Notes: generated by a model not told the origin, from the letters alone. Numbered from the stretch's first letter, positions 10,223-23,081 are shown. The stretch: DNA of 64,000 nt from Callipepla californica brunnescens (GCA_023055505.1 JALIRH010000148.1:62001-126000), one strand, 5' to 3'. Numbers and translations: made by a program.

Positions 10223-13200
10223 AACTAAACACAGCACCAGCGGGAGGCAGAACTGAAACAACCCTTCGTTTTTGTATATTACATCACAGATACAGTTAGT
10301 GGCATGCACCACAGCCTCAGGCGCTCTGGTTTTTTTCCTCAAGTTTTGAACCTCACATACTTTATCACCTCTGTTCTTGCTTTTTTTTTCCTGCAGTCTG
10401 AATGCTGCTGAGTTCAACACTTCTGGAGGAAAACAAGATATTGCAGGGGAACCTTATCTCAGTGTGAGCTTGGTTACTGAATCTCCCCATCTTTTAGAAA
10501 GAATGAAAATGCTGTGCACTCGGGTTGGCAAGAACTCACACTTTACGGTGGAGGCATCAGTTTTCAGCAGTGATTTCCAACCCGTGCAGGTAACTGTAAA
10601 GGATGCTGCTGATTCGGAGATATCCTGGCCCACCACAGCAGATTCTGGCCTCATTTTGGAGTGCTTTGAAAGAGGAATCACTGGCACAGCTACCTGTGCT
10701 GCTTCTCTAACCTCAATGGTTTTAATAAGCAGTAGCTGTGCCAGCACAAAGCGTAGGAGAGCTGCATCTCCTTCCCTCCTGAGTGCAGCCTTCATCCTCC
10801 AGCGCCCTTCTCCTGACACCCTCATTTCCAGCAGGCAAGGAATCAAGAGTGCCCTCGTTTGCTGCATGTCCCAGCTCCCCTCCCAGCTTCGGCAGTGCCT
10901 CCCAGCCCACCAAACCTGGCCGTCCCCACCGTGCCCCATGCCGCCGCTGAGTCTCTTCCAGTCTATGCCGACCTCAGCTGAAATACAGAGCAGGGAGAGA
11001 GCCTCAGGAAGATCCGGGCCAAGAGATGTGTGGGAGAAGTCCAGTTGTCATGGGGAGGTGAAGGGGTGGGAAAAGATCCCAATTTCTAAGTGACAAACTG
11101 AGATGTTGTGGTGGAAGAAGCTGTGTGCTTGGCTGTGGAAGAGCACAGCCACTCAGGAACCAACTGAACGATGTCCCTCCGACATTTCACCCTTTTTAAA
11201 TTCACCTGCTGTAACCAAACTTTTACTTTTCTACCTCTCCTCCAAAACAACAACAAAAAATGACAACTCACTTGTTTCTCTCACGCCACGATCTTCCTGT
11301 CCTGTTCATGGATCTGATCGTTCTTCAATTCCAGAACGTGTCTGAAGCTCCTCAGATTTTCTTCTAAGGGCAGATACGGAGCTTTTGCCATCTAGGAAAC
11401 GTGCCAGCAATTTGTCTGTGTCGGCCACAAATGCATCTTCAGCCATGAGGTGAAGATTCCCAAAAGTCTACCCAGCGGTTTAGGACTGATGGTGCAATGA
11501 AGGGCAGATGGAGGCGGCCTCCCCAGCAGATCTGAACCCTGACATTCTCCTGTGGCACACCCCTTTCTGTGGGCAGCCGCTGGAACCTTCCTCATGGCCT
11601 GCCTCGTGGTTCGATGCTGCTGATCCATGGCTTTCTGGACGTCTTGGACTGTGACCCACACTAGTGAGCTGCCTTGGAGTAGCGGGCGTTGACATCACGG
11701 GGACACAGCAAAATCTGTCCTGTCATTATATAAACTAAGTACTGCAGCGGGCATGGAAGGCGCTGACGCTACCTGTCTCCATGGCCAAGCCGTTTTCAGA
11801 CACTTGTGCTCCTTTCCTAAGGAGTTTTCCCCCCTAAAAGCCTCCAGAGCCCCTCACCCACCCTACTATGTCCATTCCCCATCCCCCACCATCTTGCTTA
11901 CGTGGCTGTGCTGTGACCACGCTGAAATGACCCAAATTAAAGAAAACCCATTTTAGGTTTCTTTCATTTCAGGTAAATAATTGCAGAAAGTGTTCGCTTG
12001 CACACTGTAAATTAATAACTTGGCCCCAGTAGACAGCAGCTGAACAAATATTTAATGGCCAGACAGGTCCGTCCACAGAAGCCGAGGAAAAAAATGAGGC
12101 AGTGCAGAGAACATCAGAGAAGTTTGCTCAGAATGTGAACAGGATGAGTGTGAAAAGACGAGAAGTAAAGAGAAAGAGAGGAAGAAGATGAACGCGTGAG
12201 ATAGAGCACAGGGAATGTTTTGGAAACAGAGCTACACAGTTTGGGTGAGAGAACAGAGGATAGAGGGAAGACCACTGACAGCAGCCCTGCGCTGAGGTGT
12301 GTTCAGGACAAAGCCATCGGCGCCGATGTTCCCACAGGATTCAAGACCTGGGGTCATGACTGAGGTGTGAGCCCCAGGCCTCGGGGTGGGACCCCATTGC
12401 TAACACTGCTGTGTGCCATACGCAGAAGCACAGATCTCGATGGCTACGTAACAATAGTTGCCAACTACCTTCACCTGTTCCTCACTGTTTTTGTTCAAAG
12501 CCTCCTCAGACGGGTTTGCTTTGGCCTTCAGGGACTGGCTCTGGAAGGGGAGGGTGCCTACCTGGTCCTGGACGAGGGGAGAAATGAGCACACTGCTGTG
12601 TTATCGATCACCCCTCTCACATTCACACAGCCCAGTCTGAGCTGTGCCACCACCAGGGGAGATGACCACGGCCCAGAAACCACGGCCAGGCAAATTTTTA
12701 ACACAAGGACACTTGAACGTACAATGGGCTTATCGTAACGAAGTGCCTCGGGGAAGCCCGAGATCCCTGCAATGCCTGCAGCTAGCTGGCAGCGGCTGCC
12801 ACTGCTCCGTGACGTGTCTTCAGTGCTAAATCACCCCGTCACCTCGGCACGAATAAGAACAACCACGCCTCCTCCAGACAGCGGGCATTTATGGCGCGGG
12901 CGTGAAAGAGATCTGCTGAACAGTTCCTGCGGTCTGAACAGATTCTCATCGTGCTTCCTCTACCTTTGTAGGCAACATTCCATCCTGCTTGGGGCCTCCT
13001 GAGAGGATAATGAGCAGCCGTGAGTTAACGGAGTGGGCTTTGAATGGCATCTCGGAGCTACCGGTGGGAACAATGTGCTATTTTAAGCAGTCTCATTTCT
13101 GTTCCCATGAAAGGCATCCCTGCGCCTTCCATACACCTGCAAAAGCTGCGGTCGCTGCGAGGCCACGTTCTGTGTTTTGTGTTTGTCATTTCTCAGCTGT

Positions 13201-14396
13201 AACGCTGCATCAGTGTGCGCTGCAGGATAGGCTGACACACCTGGAGCTGCCAATGCTGCACGAGGAGCACAGTGACGAGTAACAGTACGCACCAGTTGGG
13301 TTTTTTCTAAATCGTAATGATCTCTGACCAGGCAATCAAACAGAGCTGGCACTTTGTGCTCACACAAGGTTTCCAAAGTTAACACGGACCCCAGCTGCGC
13401 TTTTCTCCCTCTAGGTCTGCCTGCTCTTCCCTTCCAGACGCTGTATAATTCGAATCAGGCAAAGCAGGGAGAAGAGCCCAAGGGGCAGCGTGGCTGCTCA
13501 CCTTTGGATGGAGCAGAAGAGGCCTTCAGAGGAGCTGAGCCTGGCACAAGGGTTCCTGTGCTGGAGGGATGTGTGGGGACCCACGGGAGCCGTGGCCTCG
13601 CAATGGGCGCCACAAACTACAGCTGGGAGGAAGCGAGGACCCAGTGTGCTCTGCCAGCACCGCTGTGGGGTGGGAAATAACAGAACTGCTAACCTGGAGG
13701 CACGGCCGCATCTGTTCAAAGCTTTCCTTTAATTCTGTTTTCTCCAGTTCGCAAGCAGCAGCCAGTTCTGGGGAAGACACACAGACACGACATCGCTAAG
13801 TGAAGTCCAGCAGAGCAGGGGATGGGAGCACAGAGGCTGGGAGCCAGGCACCACATGGGAAACAGCTTCAGGGCACGGAGGTTGAGGAAGAAACCAGCAG
13901 TAACACGCCATGGGGTTCTGGGAGAGCTGCTTTGAGGATCAGCATTTCCCAGCCTTGCAGCGGTCCCTCTACGTCTGCGTGGTCAAATTTGGATTTCTCA
14001 CATCTGTCAGCTCCCAGGGGCTGTGATCCAAAAAGGTTCAGTATAAAAGCGGGCAAACAACCACGGCAGGGTGAGTATCTCCAAGCCAAGGGGTTTGAAA
14101 GTGGGTACATTGACGAGTTTCTTTCTACATTGCAGTTTCTTTGGGGAGATAAAAAGGGGAGCCAGCAGCTTGGACGCAAAAAGGCAAATAACGGTGCTTG
14201 TCCAGGAGCTGCGGAGGACCTGTAAGGTTTAACGACGCTGTCACACCCTGGAGACAAAATGTCCTCTATTTCTAGTACATGATTAAGGGTTTCACTGCTA
14301 GAAAAGTTGCCTCGGACTGATTAATAACCAGAAATTAATCAACAAAGTGGAATAGTTTACCCTCCAACCCAAGGGCATGAGACTGGCATTCGGTAC
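10223..14396. other. Unassigned unique sequence
   Basis: About 4.2 kb. A 238-codon frame at 10377-11093 begins after a TTTTTTTTCCTGCAG acceptor-like motif but has no recognisable domain and Ser/Pro-biased late content. No tRNA, rRNA or tandem repeat was noticed. Confidence 0.35.
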
Positions 14397-14744
14397 TGTG
14401 TGGGAACTGCTGGATCACGGCCTGAACCACTGATGGATCACCTGAGGCGAGCACTGAGTCAGCCGCAGGGCCACAGGTGAAGGTAACATACCTGTGTGAT
14501 CAGAAGGGGTGGGGTCTGGCTCCACCTCTCCCAGACCCCATTGAAGGGCTGACCACCACCACAGAAGGATCTCTGGTTGGGGATCCCTCTGTAGTGAAGT
14601 AATCAGCGAGCCTCAACCGTCATCATGGTGAGCCTCTCTTTCCTTACTAGTTTTCTGTATGTCATCTACTTAAGCCCATCTAAAATATACCGTCTTCGGC
14701 ACTATTTCTTTTGGGTGCTATTCTTGGGGGTTATTTGCCCTACA
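14397..14744 (+). mobile_element. LTR-like repeat, family D, copy 2
   Basis: Second copy of the element at 3763-4094, starting TGTGTGGGAACTGCT and ending GCCCTACA. It carries about 16 bp more than copy 1, including a GTGAAGGTAACATACC insertion. Neighbouring pentamers GGTAC and AGTAA do not form a clean target duplication. It is probably a solo LTR. Confidence 0.6.
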
Positions 14745-17700
14745 AGTAATTAAATGTTAGAGGAAGCACCGTGAATGTGATTGTTTTCAGAGTATTCCTG
14801 AAGTAGGTGGTTTACTTTTTGGTACTGATAAAGAGATGCTAAGGCTTCATACTAATCTAAAGTTTTAGTCGTTCTGATTAATATGAATTGTTCTACTGAG
14901 AGGAAAAAATGTACTTTGTCTCAATGCTGCTTTCAGATTTTTCCATTATTCCTGAAGCCAGACTGCGCAACGTGCTTTTTGTCAGAATAATTTACAACAG
15001 GCTCAGGAGGGAAGACCGAGTTTCCCTACAGCACAGCAGGGAGGCAGGGGAGGATCGACGACTGGCTGAGTGATGTGCTCCTCCAGTGCTGATTCTCCCA
15101 GAATAAATGGATTATAATCACTGAATTCTGGGCTTAAAGGCAAATACAGGGGAAAAAAATAGCTCTGGAAGTGCTTTTGTTTCTGTAATGAGATCAACAA
15201 AAGCCCGGAGGCACTTTTGTGCCTTTTTGGAGAAGCAGAACAGCTGACATTCTCAGGTTAGTCTGAGCTGTGTCAGAAAACTGTTCGGAGCAGTGTTGAC
15301 TTGCTTGGAAATCAATCTTTGCACTGAGTGTTCTAGCAAGAAGTTATACTGGGGACGAGGGATTCGGAAATAGTGCATCAGGCGCTGTTTGTTTCCTCTG
15401 CTTTTATTTCACTCAAACTTCGTGAAAATGCGTGCCTGAAATTTTCTGTTCTCCGAGTAGGAATGTTACTGGAGAAGAGCCTTGGGCAGACTGCTCCGCA
15501 GCAGAAGGAGGAGTGGCAGGCCCTCTGACTGGAGGGGCTTTGTAACAGACGTGCTCCGTGTTTCCCCAGATGACTTGAGGGGAAGGAATTCACAAAGAGC
15601 CATTCCGGGACACGGCAGCGTTTCTCTGACGGAGGACTTGAATGCTTGGTGAGATGGACGAGTGCAAATCGAGGAGAAACAGAAGCACCTGAGGGAAGGG
15701 ACAGTGATGCCTGGCTTTGAACACAAGGCTAAGCTTTCTCCGGAGATGCTGAGGATTAGAAAGAGAGTGAGTGGTAGAAAACATAATACTGCTTTTATTT
15801 ATTTATTTTTCTCTTGATTTGCTTCCTTGAGTCCTCGCGTAATCACACAAGGGTTAGAGCCAGTCTTCTGGCCTACAGCAGCCTTTACTACAAAGTAAGC
15901 TGACCTAGGGATGGCAGGGGGTCAAACAGCAATTTATTTTTACTGTAACAAATATACCAGGACGTAGAATTCCTTTCCACTTCTGAAAGGTGAAGTGGAA
16001 TGATCAAAGCATTAGATATCCGGAGCCTAGCATTCCTGCTGCCCGAGTTCTTCCTGCTGCCGCTGTTCAAAGCATTTTTCTGTTGTGACTTGACAGGCCT
16101 CTGGGTTTCTGATCAAAGAAACTTGTAAGGACAAATACAATTCTGTAGCTCTTCCAATGCGTTGTTTTTGTTTTCTCAGCTTCAGAACATGAGGTTCAAC
16201 TCCACCTCGTTGGCATTTTAACCAGACTTTCTCAGGACGTTGCTGCAACAGCTACAGCTACCCCAGTGTGATACTGCAGGGGATACCCTGGGGGAGGGTG
16301 ACCAGCCCACAGAAAAGATTAAGGGCTGGGAAGAAACACTGTCCTAGGACTATCAAGGCAGCACTTGCACTCAAATTTTAATATTTTTCAGCTATCATTT
16401 CGCTACTTGAAGTGGAAGTACATCAAGAGGTGTTTTTTTGTGTGTGTTAGAAGAAAATGCTTCTGAGAGAGTAGATGAATTTCCTAGTAGTGATGAGCCT
16501 TCAGCTGCTTTATCTGGGAAACAGGTCCTTCTTCAAGGAATTTTTGTGCAGCAGAGGACAACACAAGGAGCTGCTGTCAGTATCAGATTATTTGGAGATT
16601 GGACACCACCAGCAGTTTTGCAGGAATGAGATGTTGCCATTAATGCTTGCCATTAATGTTCCTTTGGGTGAAAGTGGTTTAACTGCTGATCTTGGAATAC
16701 AAGCAGACAAGCTGGCTGGCCGGCATCACTTTGCTCTGTAACTCGGACCCTCTTTACCTCTGGGGAAGAGGGAGGGACTGTTCTAGTTGAGCTTTTGAGT
16801 CCGACACAAGCGCGTATTGTACTACTTGTGCTGGATTGCAGAATCTGGGACAGAGGAAAAGAAAATCCTCCACTGGACTGCAGTCCGCATTCAACATGTT
16901 GAAAATATTGTTAGAAAACTCCTGCTTAATTTAGGCACAGACTTAGGGCGAGTGTTAGTCACTTAGTCCTACAGGCTATCACTTGTGTTCTCCATCAGTA
17001 GTGTGTCATCACAGACCAGACAGATGCCTGACCTCGTCCTTGGTCACTTAAAAAGTACAGAGCTGAGCCTTACTCTGGTTGGGCCTTGCTCATTTAAGCT
17101 GAGAAGCAACTCTTAAAACCTCTCACGCTTTCCAAACTGTCCAAGACTTCGTAAAACTCTGGCGTGGCTCCTTGCACTTGGTAACTGGTCGAGGAGGTCT
17201 TATCCTACTTAACTACAGCTTGTAGGAATGATTCCCGTGCCAAACTCCTGCAGAGCAGAGGAGCATCTCCCCAGGCACGTGTCCATCGCACTCTGCAAAG
17301 CACAGTGGCTGAGAGTGAATGCCTGGAGCTGTGTGCAGTGCAGCCTGTGAGGCTGGGAAGGAGTTGGCTTTCCCTCAGTGAGATGCCATTGTTAGGAAAT
17401 ATCTCCCTGAGGTCCTTCAGAGCTGTGAGCTGACCTTCAGGATGCAAATCTTTCCCATAGCCTGAAGAACAAAGTCCAGGGAAGAAGCAGAGAGAGCTGT
17501 GTGCATGGAAATGCTGTGGGGTTGGTGAAATGAATGTTAGGTGTCCTTTGTAAGAAGGGCAGTGATGAGATCTTGCTCACGTCCCTTGAGAAAGGGTGGG
17601 CGTTGTGTGATGCGCAGTCGTTTCCTCTTCTCTCAGCAGGGTCTGGCTTCTTTGAAAGGTAACACGGGAGTGTATTCTCCTTCCATCTCCAAACTTTGCT

Positions 17701-18217
17701 GTTTCACAGCAACTGGAAAGAAGCCCAGCGAGCTCCCCTTATCCTGCATGAAGCAGCAGTGAATCCCTTTGCCTCTCAGGTCTCAGTCACAGCCATTCAC
17801 ACTGAGTGCAGCAGAAGTGCTCAGGATTTCTGACTTCACCGAGCACCCTTTGGGCATCATGAGTAGGATGAGACCACGGAGGAGAAAAAGCATCCCTACA
17901 ACTTTGATTTGCAACGCACGTCTTTCTTGTGTCAGTTGTACAGACGCCTACAAGTACTTCTGCTGTAGAAGTGATCTCATCTGACCAACTCTGAAAAGAA
18001 AACCTGTGACCACAGCACCAGCACATTCCTCACAGGGACATGGCTGTTTCCTTCCGAGAAGGAAGGCAGAGGCCTTCGTGGCAGACACAACCTCATGAAG
18101 TGTAGCTTACATCACTGACCTCAAGAAGCATTTCCCCCATTGCAAGACCTGTCACTGACTTTTGTACTCCTTGACCAGGTCCTCATGCCCACAGGTGCTG
18201 ATACCCAGCAGTACCAA
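14745..18217. other. Unassigned unique sequence upstream of the receptor gene
   Basis: About 3.5 kb with scattered short frames but no recognised exon, RNA or repeat. Bird olfactory receptor mRNAs usually have upstream non-coding exons; none could be identified here. Confidence 0.35.
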
Positions 18218-19186
18218 ATGCCCAACAGCAGCTCCATCAGCGAGTTCCTCCTGCTGGCGTTGGCAGACACGCGGCAGCGGCAGCTCCTGCACTTCTGGCT
18301 CTTCCTGGGCATCTCCCTGGCTGCCCTCCTGGGCAACGGCCTCAGCAGCACAGCCACAGCCTGCGACCACGGCCTGCACACCCCCATGTACCTCTTTGTC
18401 CTCAACCTCGCCCTCCTCGACCTGGGCTGCATCTCCACCACTCTCTCCAAAGCCGCGGCCAATGTCCTCTGGGACACCAGGGCCATCTCCTACTTGGGAT
18501 GTGCTGCACAGGTCTTCTTTCTTTCTTTCTTTCTACTATTCTTCGTCTCAGCAGAGTATTCCCTTCTCACAGTCAAGTCCTATGACCGCTTTGTTGCCAT
18601 CTGCAATCCCCTGCACTACGGGACCCTCCTGGGCAGCAGAGCTTGTGTCACCGTGGCAGCAGCTGCCTGGGGCACTGGGTTTTTCTATTCCCTGCTGCAC
18701 GCTGCCAATACATTTTCACTGCCACTCTGCCAAGGCAATGTTTTGAATCAATTCTTCGGTGAAATCCCCCAAATGTTAAAGCTCTCCTGCTCGCAGCCAT
18801 ACCTCAGGAAAGTTTGGCTTATTGTGGTTAGTGTCTCTTTGTATCTTGGGTGCTTTGTTTTCATTGTGCTGTCCTACGTGCAGATCTTCAGGGCAGTGCT
18901 GAGGATGCCCTCTGTGCTCGGCCGGCACAAAGCCTTCTCCACGTGCCTCCCTCACCTGGCCGTGGTCCCCCTCTTTGTCTACACTGCCACGTTTGCCTAC
19001 CTGAAGCATCCTTCTATCTCTTCTCCATTCCTGGACCTCCTGGTGTCATTTCTGTACTTGGTGGTGCCTCCAGCAGTGAATCCTCTCATCTACAGCCTGA
19101 GGAACCAGGAGCTCAAGGTTGCAGTGAGCAATACGTACTTCTGCGCCCAAAAAATGCGCATCAGCCTAAAAGGATCCCCATGGTAA
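18218..19186 (+). CDS. Olfactory receptor, family-14-like, with decay marks
   Basis: A 322-residue seven-transmembrane odorant receptor frame without stops; family members are usually about 310. I chose the ATG at 18218 because MPNSSS..SEFLLL is the normal receptor N-terminus with an N-glycosylation site; the frame is open further upstream but without similarity. Hallmarks are LLGNG (TM1), HTPMYLF (TM2), YDRFVAIC (after TM3), HKAFSTCLPHL (TM6) and NPLIYSLRN (TM7). Oddities: MAYDRY is KSYDRF; the usually conserved FFCEI cysteine in the second outer loop is Gly (FFGEIPQ); TM3 is about four residues too long, within a TTTC microsatellite; and the C-terminus is extended. It may be a recent pseudogene with an open frame. 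It resembles the bird-expanded OR14 group. Confidence 0.85.
   Translation: MPNSSSISEFLLLALADTRQRQLLHFWLFLGISLAALLGNGLSSTATACDHGLHTPMYLFVLNLALLDLGCISTTLSKAAANVLWDTRAISYLGCAAQVFFLSFFLLFFVSAEYSLLTVKSYDRFVAICNPLHYGTLLGSRACVTVAAAAWGTGFFYSLLHAANTFSLPLCQGNVLNQFFGEIPQMLKLSCSQPYLRKVWLIVVSVSLYLGCFVFIVLSYVQIFRAVLRMPSVLGRHKAFSTCLPHLAVVPLFVYTATFAYLKHPSISSPFLDLLVSFLYLVVPPAVNPLIYSLRNQELKVAVSNTYFCAQKMRISLKGSPW
18515..18536. repeat. TTTC microsatellite inside the receptor's TM3
   Basis: CTTTCTTTCTTTCTTTCT run. It encodes the phenylalanine/serine-rich part of FFLSFFLLFF and explains the lengthened third membrane helix. Confidence 0.8.
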
Positions 19187-19595
19187 TTCACTTGGTAAAT
19201 CCCTTGTTTATATTTGCCTTCATTATTGTTTCCACTGCCACGACTTTGATTTAATAAGAAGTTTTCTTCTTGGCCTGCTGCATATTGTTCATGTTTTGGC
19301 ACACTCAACTCATGTACCTATAGATCAAGGCTCTCTGTTGATAAATACAATAAAGAAGCCAGCAGAAACTCATTTGTCTCCATTCCTTTGTTTTCCCATC
19401 TTCACTGAAACGGGGAGAGCAACTCACGTATGCAGGAGCAGTTCAGGGGCTAAGAGCCCAGCTGCACCACGGAGCAGAAGCCTCAGTGTTCACGGGGGGC
19501 TGCTCCTCACTGCCCCGTGGGCCTGTCCTCTCATCTGTGTTTGAAAACGGGCTGCAGCTTCCCAGGTCCAATGGCCAAAGACGGCAGCAGGACAC
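19187..19595. other. Unassigned sequence 3' of the receptor
   Basis: Contains an AATAAA at 19348-19353 that could serve the receptor transcript. No other feature was seen. Confidence 0.4.
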
Positions 19596-19680
19596 TGTTG
19601 TGGTTTTGTGGTTTTGATGCCGGTATTCCACATCAGAACATCATGCAGGCCGTTAAGGAGTTAATGCTGTGGGTTAATGC
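19596..19680 (+). mobile_element. Truncated ERV-A-family LTR (first ~85 bp only)
   Basis: TGTTGTGGTTTTGTGG...GTATTCCACATCAGAACATCATG aligns with the first about 95 bp of the ERV-A LTR (TGTCATGGTTTTATGA...GTATTCCACATCATAACATCATG). The similarity stops at 19680, where the 18-bp array begins with CATTGATTCC. The intact LTR has CATTGATAATTCC at the corresponding point (31604-31616). Confidence 0.75.
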
Positions 19681-22111
19681 CATTGATTCCTTTAGTCCCA
19701 TTGATCGCTGTGGCCCCATTGATCCCTATGGTCCCATTGATCCCTATGGCCCCATTGATTCCTTTAGTCCCATTGATCGCTGTGGCCCCATTGATTCCTA
19801 TTGTAACATTTATCCCTATGGTACCATTGATCCCTATGGCCCCATTGATCCCGAAGGCCCCTTTGATTCCTATGGCTTCATTGATCCCGATGGTCCCATT
19901 GATTCCTATGGTCCCATCGATCCCTATGGCCCCATTGATTCCTATGGCCCCATTGATTCCTATGGCCCCTTTGATCCCTATGGCCCCATTGAGTTCTATG
20001 GCCCCATTGAGTTCTATGGCTCTATTGATACCTATGGCCCCATTGATTCCTATAGTCCCATTGATCGCTGTGGCCCCATTGATCCCTATGGTCCCATTGA
20101 TACCTATGGCCCCATTGATTCCTATGGCCCCATCGATCCCTATGGCCCCATTGATGACTATGGCCTTATTGATTCCTATGGCCCCATTGATTCCTGTGGC
20201 CCCATTGAGTTCTAGGGCCCCATTGATCCCTATGGCCCCATAGATTCCTTAGGCCCCACTGATTCCTAAGGCCCCATTGATCCCTATGGCCCAATTGAGT
20301 TCTATGTCCCAATTGAGTTCTATGTCCACACTGATCCCTATGGCCCTATTGATTCCTATGGCCCCACTGATCCCAAGGGCCCTGTGAGTTCTATGGCCCC
20401 ATTGAGTTCTAAGGCCCCATTGATTCCTAAGTCCCCATTGAGTACTATGGCCACACTGATTCCTATGGTCCCATTGATCCCTATGGCTCCATTGAGATCT
20501 ATGGCCCCATTGATAACTATGGCCCCATTGATAACTATGGCCCCATTGATCCCTATGGCCCCGTCGATCCCGATGGTTCCATTGATCCCGAAGGCCCCAC
20601 TGATCCCTATGGCCCCATTGATTCCTACGGTCACATTATCCCTATGGCCCCATTGAGTTCGATGGCCCCATTGATCCCTATGGCCCTTTTGATCCCTATG
20701 GCCCTATTGATCCCTATGGCCCCATTGATCCCTATTGCCCCATTGAGTTCTATGGCCCCATTGAGTTTTATGACTCCATTGATTCCTATGGCCCCATTGA
20801 GTTCTATTGCCCATTGATTCCTATGGCCCCTTTGAGTTCTATGGCCCCAGTGATTCCTAAGGTCCCATTGATCCCTAAGGCCCCATTGATGACTCTGGCC
20901 CCATTGATCCCTATGGCCCCATTGATTTCTATGGCCCCATTGATCCCTATGGCCTCATTGAGTTCTATGGCCCCATTGAGTTCTATGGCTTCACTGATTC
21001 CTTTGGCCCCATTGATTCCTCTGTTCCCATTGATCCCTATGGCCTCATTGAGTTCTATGGCCCCATTGAGTTCTATGGCTCCCTTGATTCCTATGGCCCC
21101 ATTGAGTCCTATAGTCCCATTGATCGCTGTGGCCCCATTGATCCCTAAGGTCCCATTGATTCCTATGGCCCCATTGATTCCTATGGCCCCATCGATCCCT
21201 ATGGCCCCATTGATGACTATGGCCTTATTGATGCCTATGGCCCCATTGATTCCTGTGGCCCCATTGATCCCTATGGCCCCATTGATCCCTATATCCCCAA
21301 TGATTCCTATGGCCCCACTGAGTACTATGGCCCCATTGATGCCTATGGTCCCATTGATCCATATGGCCCCATTGATTCCTATGGCCCCATTGATTCCTAT
21401 GGCCTCATTGATTCCTAAGGTCCCATTGTTCCCTATGGCCCCACTGAGTTCTATGGCCCCATTGACTTCTATGGCCCCATTGATCCCAATGGCCCCATTG
21501 ATCCCTATGGCCCCATCGATCCCTATGGCCCCATTGATTCCTATGGCCGTATTGATCCCTATGGCCCCATTGATCCCTATGGCCCCATTGATTCCTATGG
21601 CAATATTGATTCCTATGGCCCCATTGATTCCTATGTTCCCACTGAGTTCTATGGCCCCATTGATCCCTATGGCCTCATCGATCCCTATGCCCCCATCGAT
21701 CCCTATGGCGCCATTGATTCCTATGGCCTTATTGATCCCTATGGCCCCATTGATCCCTATGGCCCCATTGATTCCTATGGCCCCATTGATTTTTATGTCC
21801 CCTATCAGTTCTATGGCCCCATTGAGTTCTATGGCTCCTTTGAGTTCTTTGGCTCCATTGATCCCAATGGCCCCATTGATCCCTATGGCCCCATTGATCC
21901 CTATGGCTCCATTGATTCCTATGGCCCCATTGATTCCTATGGCCCCATTGATTCCTGTGGCCACATTGATCCCTATGGCCCCATTGATTCCTATGGCCCC
22001 ATTGATCCCTATGACCCCACTGATTCCTATGGCCCCACTTATTCTTATGGCCCCATTGATTCCTATGGTCCCATGGATCCCTATGGCCACATTGAGTTCT
22101 ATGGCCCCACT
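19681..22111. repeat. 18-bp minisatellite, block B
   Basis: Same unit and orientation as block A. The leftmost units are the most diverged (TTTAGTCCC, GATCGCTGTGG variants). It ends at the CR1 tail. Confidence 0.97.
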
Positions 22112-23081
22112 GATTCATAGATTCATAGATTCATAGATTCATAGATACATTAGGTTGGAAAGGACCTACAAGATCATCTAGTCCAACCTTCCTCACACCA
22201 CCATCCCTACCCACCAAGCTACTAAATCAAATCCCTCAGCACCTCATCTAAACGCTTCTTGAACAGTGCTAGGGACGGTGCCTCAACCACCTCCCTACGC
22301 AGGCCATTCCAGTGCCGGACCACTCTCTCAGAGAAAAAATTTTTCCTCAAGTCTAATCTAAATCTTCCCCGGCACAACTTGTGGCCATTCCCTCTCGTCC
22401 TGTCATTAGTTACCTGGGAGAAGAGGCCGACCCCCTCCTTACCACAGCCTCCCTTCAGGAAGTGGTAGAGTGCAATGAGGTCTCCTCTGAGCCTCCTTTT
22501 CCCCAAACTAAACAATCCCAGCTCCTTCAGCCGCTCCTCGTAAGACCTGTGCTCCAGACCCCTCACCAGTTTTGTTGCCCTTCTCTGAACACGCTCCAGG
22601 GCCTCGATGTCTCTCTTGTAGTGAGGGGCCCAAAACTGAACGCAGTACTCGAGGTGCGGCCGCACCAGAGCTGAGTACAGGGGGATGATCACCTCCCTGC
22701 TCCTGCTGGCCACACTATTCCTAATACAGGCCAGGATGCCATTGGCCTTCTTGGCCACCTGGGCACACTGCCGGCTCATGCTGAGCCGAGTATCAACCAA
22801 CACCCCCAGGTCCTTTTCCTCTATACACTCCTCAAGCCATTCTGCCCCAAGCCTATAGCATTGCATGGGGTTATTGTGGCCAAAGTGCAGGACCCGGCAC
22901 TTGGCCTTATTGAACCTCATCCCATTGACCTCAGCCCAACTGTCTAGCCTATCCAGATCCCGCTGAAGGGCCTCCCTACCCTCAGGCAGATCAACACATC
23001 CTCCCAACTTGGTGTCATCCGCAAACTTACTGAGGGTACACTCAATCCCCTCATCCAGGTCATCAATAAAGATATTAAACA
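22112..23081 (-). mobile_element. CR1 LINE inserted in the 18-bp array
   Basis: A 5'-truncated CR1 with an uninterrupted C-terminal ORF2 on the minus strand. It holds IDDLDEG, the catalytic [21 protein letters not shown], and the terminal [14 protein letters not shown] with stop near 22222. The 3' tail at the left is four copies of an ATTCATAG-type repeat. The 5' truncation at about 23081 reads in frame into satellite, so an open frame of 318 codons continues from array sequence into CR1. RT fingers and palm beginnings are missing, so it cannot be an active enzyme. Confidence 0.95.

Noticed and set aside
10377..11093. 238-codon frame after an acceptor-like motif
   Set aside because: No recognisable domain, Ser/Pro-biased late content and no splice partner.
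13083..14257. Several 80-140-codon frames
   Set aside because: Mutually overlapping on both strands, with no domain, repeat or splice support.
18140..18217. Extended N-terminus for the olfactory receptor
   Set aside because: The extra 26 residues have no receptor similarity; the ATG at 18218 gives the family-typical N-terminus.
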